Source of the DNA: Saccoglossus kowalevskii
Lineage: Eukaryota > Hemichordata > Enteropneusta > Harrimaniidae
Assembly (NCBI RefSeq): GCF_000003605.2
Contig: NW_003125371.1
Coordinates: 1 to 26,615, forward strand
Direction: 5' to 3'
Length of the DNA: 26,615 nt
The stretch's first letter is position 1. Every line of letters starts with the position of its first letter. The notes under the pieces were generated by a model. It was not told the DNA's origin. It saw nothing but the letters and a program-made list of their open reading frames with translations, and ran no database searches. Positions 23,008 through 26,615 of this stretch are shown piece by piece. The position numbers and the translations under genes were made by a program.

Positions 23008-23230
23008 TTACGTGATGTCGGCATACAGCTGTTTACAGAAATATTTTAGTGTATTACGTGATGTTGGCATACAGTTGTTTATAGCACTTTTTAGTGCATT
23101 ACGTGATGTCGGCATACAGTTGTTTATAGAAATTTTTAGTGTATTACGTGATGTCGGCAAACAGTTGTTTATAGAACTTTTTAGTGTATTACGTGATGTA
23201 GGCATACAGTTGTTTATAGCACTTTTTAGT
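23008..23230 (+). repeat. Truncated CAGCTG block
   Basis: CAGCTG at 23026 is followed by the 46-bp AAATATTTTAG junction, GTTGGCAT with TATAGCAC, AGTGCATTAC, GAAATTTTTAG, GCAAACAG, and GTAGGCAT with TATAGCAC, as in the copies at 1926, 3910, 6481 and 11123. It then breaks at GTATTTCGTG near 23232 instead of continuing to GCAGACAG and GCATTCAG. It directly follows the divergent 46-bp run. Confidence 0.8.
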
Positions 23231-23249
23231 GTATTTCGTGATGTCGGCA

Positions 23250-23770
23250 TACAGTTGTTTACAGAACTCTTTTAGTGTATTACATGATGTAGGCATACAG
23301 TTGTTTATAGAACTTGTTAGTGTATTACGTGATGTCGGCATACAGTTGTTTATAGAACTTTTTAGTGTACTACGTGATGTCGGCATACAGTTGTTTACAG
23401 AAATATTTTAGTGTATTACGTGATGTTGGCATACAGTTGTTTACAGAACTTTTAGTGTATTACGTGATGTCGGCATACAGTTGTTTATAGAACTTGTTAG
23501 TGTATTACGTGATGTCGGCATACAGTTGTTTATAGAACTTGTTAGTGTATTACGTGATGTCGGCATACAGTTGTTTATAGAACTTTTTAGTGTATTACGT
23601 GATGTCGGCATACAGTTGTTTACAGAAATATTTTAGTGTATTACGTGATGTTGGCATACAGTTGTTTACAGAACTTTTTAGTGTATTACGTGATGTCGGC
23701 ATACAGTTGTTTATAGAACTTTTTAGTGTATTACGTGATGTCGGCATACAGTTGTTTACAGAAATATTTT
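23250..23770 (+). repeat. 1847-bp-spaced block, copy 1 (partner 25097-25617)
   Basis: This block matches 25097-25617 at offset 1847 bp. The shared series is a 46-bp CTCTTTTAG junction, GTAGGCAT with TTGTTAG, GTGTACTAC, the 46/44-bp AAATAT and GTTGGCAT pair, two TTGTTAG junctions, and a second AAATATTTTAG monomer. Part of it (from about 23482) also matches 4770-5270 at offset 18712, including the ATTAAGTGATGTTGGC variant that follows. Confidence 0.82.
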
Positions 23771-24295
23771 AGTGTATTACGTGATGTTGGCATACAGTTG
23801 TTTACAGAACTTTTTAGTGTATTACGTGATGTCGGCATACAGTTGTTTACAGAACTTTTTAGTGTATTAAGTGATGTTGGCATACAGTTGTTTATAGAAC
23901 TTGTTAGTGTATTACGTGATGTCGGCATACAGTTGTTTATAGAACTTTTTAGTGTATTACGTGATGTAGGCATACAGTTGTTTATAGCACTTTTTAGTGT
24001 ATTACGTGATGTCGGCAGACAGTTGTTTATAGAACTTTTTAGTGTATTACGTGATGTCGGCAGACAGTTGTTTATAGAACTTTTTAGTGTATTACATGAT
24101 GTCGGCATACAGTTGTTTACAGAACTCTTTTAGTGTATTACGTGATGTCGGCATACAGTTGTTTATAGAACGTTTTAGTGTATTACGTGATGTCGGCATA
24201 CATTTGTTTATAGAACTTTTTAGTGTATTACGTGATGTCGGCATACAGTTGTTTATAGAACTTTTTAGTGTATTACGTGATGTCGGCATACAGTT

Positions 24296-25350
24296 GTTTA
24301 TAGAACTTTTTAGTGAATTACGTGATGTCGGCATACAGTTGTTTATAGATCTTTTTAGTGTATTACGTGATGTCGGCATACAGTTGTTTATAGAACTTTT
24401 TAGTGTATTACGTGATGTCGGCATACAGTTGTTTATAGAACTTTTAGTGTATTACGTGATGTCGGCATACAGTTGTTTACATAACTTTTAGTGTATTACG
24501 TGATGTAGTCATACAGTGGTTTATAGCACTTTTTAGTGTATTACGTGATGTCGGCAGACAGTTGTTTATAAAACTTTTTAGTGTATTACGTGATGTCGGC
24601 ATACAGTTGTTTACAGAACTCTTTTAGTGTATTACGTGATGTAGGCATACAGTTGTTTATAGAACTTTTTACTGTATTACGTGATGTCGGCAGACAGTTG
24701 TTTATAGAACTTTTTAGTGTATTACGTGATGTCGGCATACAGTTGTTTATAGAACTTTTTAGTGTATTACGTGATGTAGGCATACAGTTGTTTATAGAAC
24801 TTTTTAGTGTATTACGTGATGTCGGCAGACAGTTGTTTATAGAACTTTTTAGTGTATTACGTGATGTCGGCATACAGTTGTTTATAGAACTTTTTAGTGT
24901 ATTACGTGATGTCGGCATACAGTTGTTTTTAGAACTTTTTAGTGTATTACGTGATGTCGGCATACAGTTGTTTACATAACTTTTAGTGTATTACGTGATG
25001 TAGGAATACAGTTATTTATAGCGCTTTTTAGTGTATTACGTGATGTCGGCAGACAGTTGTTTATAGAACCTTTTAGTGTATTACGTGATGTCGGCATACA
25101 GTTGTTTACATAACTCTTTTAGAGTATTACGTGATGTAGGCATACAGTTGTTTATAGAACTTGTTAGTGTATTACGTGATGTCGGCATACAGTTGTTTAT
25201 AGAACTTTTTAGTGTACTACGTGATGTCGGCATACAGTTGTTTACAGAAATATTTTAGTGTATTACGTGATGTTGGCATACAGTTGTTTACAGAACTTTT
25301 AGTGTATTACGTGATGTCGGCATACAGTTGTTTATAGAACTTGTTAGTGT
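24296..25350 (+). repeat. 1.05-kb higher-order block, copy 2
   Basis: This is the partner of 16715-17770. Private changes include a 1-bp deletion giving a 44-bp monomer near 24440, CAGTGGTTTA near 24517, TTTTTACTG near 24668, TTTTTAGAAC near 24929, CAGTTATTTA near 25010, and CATAACTCTTTTAGAG near 25107. Its left flank (24087-24300) instead matches 1362-1575, so the block is joined to different neighbours in each place. Confidence 0.87.
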
Positions 25351-25900
25351 ATTACGTGATGTCGGCATACAGTTGTTTATAGAACTTGTTAGTGCATTAC
25401 GTGATGTCGGCATACAGTTGTTTATAGAACTTTTTATTGTATTACTTGATGTCGGCATACAGTTGTTTACAGAAATATTTTAGTGTATTACGTGATGTTG
25501 GCATACAGTTGTTTACAGAACTTTTTAGTGTATTACGTGATGTCGGCATACAGTTGTTTATAGAACTTTTTAGTGTATTACGTGATGTCGGCATACAGTT
25601 GTTTACAGAACTTTTTAGTGTATTAAGTGATGTTGGCATACAGTTGTTTATAGAACTTGTTAGTGTATTACGTGATGTCGGCATACAGTTGTTTATAGAA
25701 CTTTTTAGTGTATTACGTGATGTAGGCATACAGTTGTTTATAGCACTTTTTAGTGTATTACGTGATGTCGGCAGACAGTTGTTTATAGAACTTTTTAGTG
25801 TATTACGTGATGTCGGCAGACAGTTGTTTATAGAACTTTTTAGTGTATTACATGATGTCGGCATACAGTTGTTTACAGAACTCTTTTAGTGTATTACGTG
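25351..25900 (+). repeat. 1847-bp-spaced block, copy 2 continuation
   Basis: This stretch continues the copy of 23504-24133, including ATTAAGTGATGTTGGC near 25624, two GCAGACAG monomers, ACATGATG (25850) and the ACAGAACTC junction. The offset falls from 1847 to 1756 across the block because two monomers (91 bp) are missing here. Private changes are AGTGCATTAC near 25392 and ATTACTTGATG near 25441. Confidence 0.78.
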
Positions 25901-26449
25901 ATGTCGGCATACAGTTGTTTATAGAACTTTTTAGTGTATTACGTGATGTCGGCATACAGTTGTTTATATAACTTTTTAGTGTATTACGTGATGTAGGCAT
26001 ACAGTTGTTTATAGTACTTTTTAGTGTATTACGTGATGTCGGCAGACAGTTGTTTATAGAACTTTTTAGTGTATTACGTGATGTCGGCAGACAGTTGTTT
26101 ATAGAACTTTTTAGTGTATTACATGATGTCGGCATACAGTTGTTTACAGAACTCTTTTAGTGTATTACGTGATGTCGGCATACAGTTGTTTATAGAACTT
26201 TTTAGTGTATTACGTGATGTCGGCATACAGTTGTTTATAGAACTTTTTAGTGTATTACGTGATGTCGGCATACAGTTGTTTATAGAACTTTTTAGTGTAT
26301 TACGTGATGTAGGCATACAGTTGTTTATAGAACTTTTTAGTGTATTACGTGATGTCGGCATACAGTTGTTTATAGAACTTTTTAGTGTATTACGTGATGT
26401 CGGCATACAGTTGTTTATAGAACTTTTTAGTGTATTACGTGATGTCGGC

Positions 26450-26615
26450 ATACAGTTGTTTACAGAACTGTTTAGTGTATTACGTGATGTCGGCATACAG
26501 TTGTTTACAGAACTGTTTAGTGTATTACGTGATGTCGGCATACAGCTGTTTACAGAAATATTTTAGTGTATTACGTGATGTTAGCATACAGTTGTTTATA
26601 GCACTTTTAGTGTTG
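26450..26615 (+). repeat. Start of a third variant CAGCTG block, cut by window end
   Basis: Two CAGAACTGTTTAG junctions, CAGCTG (26543), the AAATATTTTAG junction, GATGTTAGCAT (26579) and TATAGCAC repeat 9540-9705 at offset 16908. The last bases read TTTTAGTGTTG, where the repeat would give TTTTAGTGTAT. The array therefore reaches the edge and only the final two bases deviate. Confidence 0.75.

Larger units (their letters stand above)
1..26615 (+). repeat. 45-bp satellite tandem array (entire window)
   Basis: The sequence is an uninterrupted head-to-tail array of a roughly 45-bp monomer, about 590 copies, all in the same orientation. Taking the T5 tract as positions 1-5, the consensus continues with AGTGTATTACGTGATG, then TCGGCATACAG, then TTGTTTATAGAAC. 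Most copies differ from it by zero to three substitutions. The commonest variants are GTAGGC or GTTGGC for GTCGGC, GCAGACAG for GCATACAG, TATAGCAC for TATAGAAC, TTTACAG for TTTATAG, ACATGATG for ACGTGATG, and TTGTTAG or CGTTTTAG at the monomer junction. The AGTGTATTACGTGATG and CAGTTGTTTA segments vary least. Some monomers are 44 or 46 bp, so the mean length is slightly above 45. No unique spacer, transposon or coding gene interrupts the array. The size and purity fit eukaryotic satellite DNA. The family name and chromosomal location cannot be read from the sequence. Confidence 0.97.

Noticed and set aside
1926-26543. CAGCTG blocks as a regular higher-order unit
   Set aside because: The eight starts are spaced 1984, 1849, 722, 3154, 1488, 11903 and 3517 bp apart, so no fixed period is supported.
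36-26566. Open reading frames of 60-199 residues on both strands encoding 15-residue repeats
   Set aside because: They come from a 45-bp period divisible by 3, overlap each other on both strands and in several frames, end at 44- or 46-bp monomers, and show no gene-like start context or non-repeat domain.
1-26615. CRISPR array
   Set aside because: The repeats are directly contiguous and all parts of the 45-bp unit are conserved. There are no unique spacers, leader or cas genes.
1-26615. Plasmid or phage iteron origin
   Set aside because: Iteron sets are usually a few to tens of copies next to a replication gene. Here there are about 590 copies and no gene at all.
1-26615. CENP-B box
   Set aside because: The best alignment, around ATTACGTGATGTCGGCA, matches only about five of the nine essential positions of the CENP-B box, too few to call.
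1-26615. Telomeric repeat
   Set aside because: No short G-rich 5-8 bp telomere-type unit is present. The period is 45 bp.
1-26615. Transposon or retroelement inside the array
   Set aside because: No interruption of the monomer series, terminal inverted repeats, LTR or poly-A tract was found. The most divergent stretch (22623-22991) is still clearly monomer-derived.
1-26615. Rho-independent terminators or tRNA-like folds
   Set aside because: The T5 tract is in every monomer but is not preceded by a GC-rich stem. No cloverleaf or anticodon arm was seen.

Overview
The whole window is one satellite-type tandem repeat array. About 590 copies of a roughly 45-bp monomer run head-to-tail in a single orientation from the first base to practically the last. 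I find no gene, RNA gene, transposon or unique-sequence gap. The consensus monomer has 19 T, 11 A, 10 G and 5 C on the + strand (about 33% GC). In order it holds a T5 tract, AGTGTATTACGTGATG, TCGGCATACAG and TTGTTTATAGAAC. An array this long and this pure suggests eukaryotic heterochromatic satellite DNA (pericentromeric, centromeric or subtelomeric). The sequence does not identify the species, and I do not recognise the monomer as a named satellite family.

Most monomers are 45 bp. A minority are 46 bp (junctions reading CAGAAATATTTTAG, CAGAACTCTTTTAG or CAGATATCTTTTAG) or 44 bp (CAGAACTTTTAG or CATAACTTTTAG). Because 45 is a multiple of 3, each run of 45-bp monomers stays open in several frames on both strands. 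This yields many apparent 60-200 residue ORFs built from a 15-residue repeat (roughly FSVLRDVGIQLFIEL on +, MPTSRNTLKSSINNC on -). They end where a 44- or 46-bp monomer shifts the frame, and I treat them all as artefacts of the repeat length.

Above the monomer level the array is a mosaic of higher-order repeats. Diagnostic monomer variants (GCAGACAG, GCAAACAG, GCATTCAG, GATTTTGGC, ACATGATG, CAGCTG, TATAGCAC, TATGGAAC, GTAGTCATAC, GTCGACATAC and others) recur in the same order in blocks of 0.3-1.1 kb. Copies are separated by varied distances (315, 496, 992, 1578, 1668, 1847, 1984, 2119, 2570/2571, 4642, 7300, 7580 and 7754 bp, among others). No single regular higher-order period holds, which suggests repeated unequal exchange or local amplification.

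Layout: 0.3-2.9 kb holds a 2119-bp-spaced block pair and an 11-monomer tandem duplication. 1.9-7.5 kb is dominated by the CAGCTG/GCATTCAG block and its duplicates. 7.8-11.65 kb holds second copies of earlier blocks. 12.9-14.8 kb is a 992-bp tandem duplication. 14.8-15.4 kb is a 7-monomer (315-bp) tandem duplication. 16.7-17.8 kb is repeated at 24.3-25.35 kb. 17.88-18.0 kb has clustered 1-bp insertions. 22.62-22.99 kb is a distinct run of eight consecutive 46-bp monomers with its own subfamily. 23.2-25.6 kb carries 1847-bp-spaced copies. The array reaches both window edges, so its true size and flanks are unknown.
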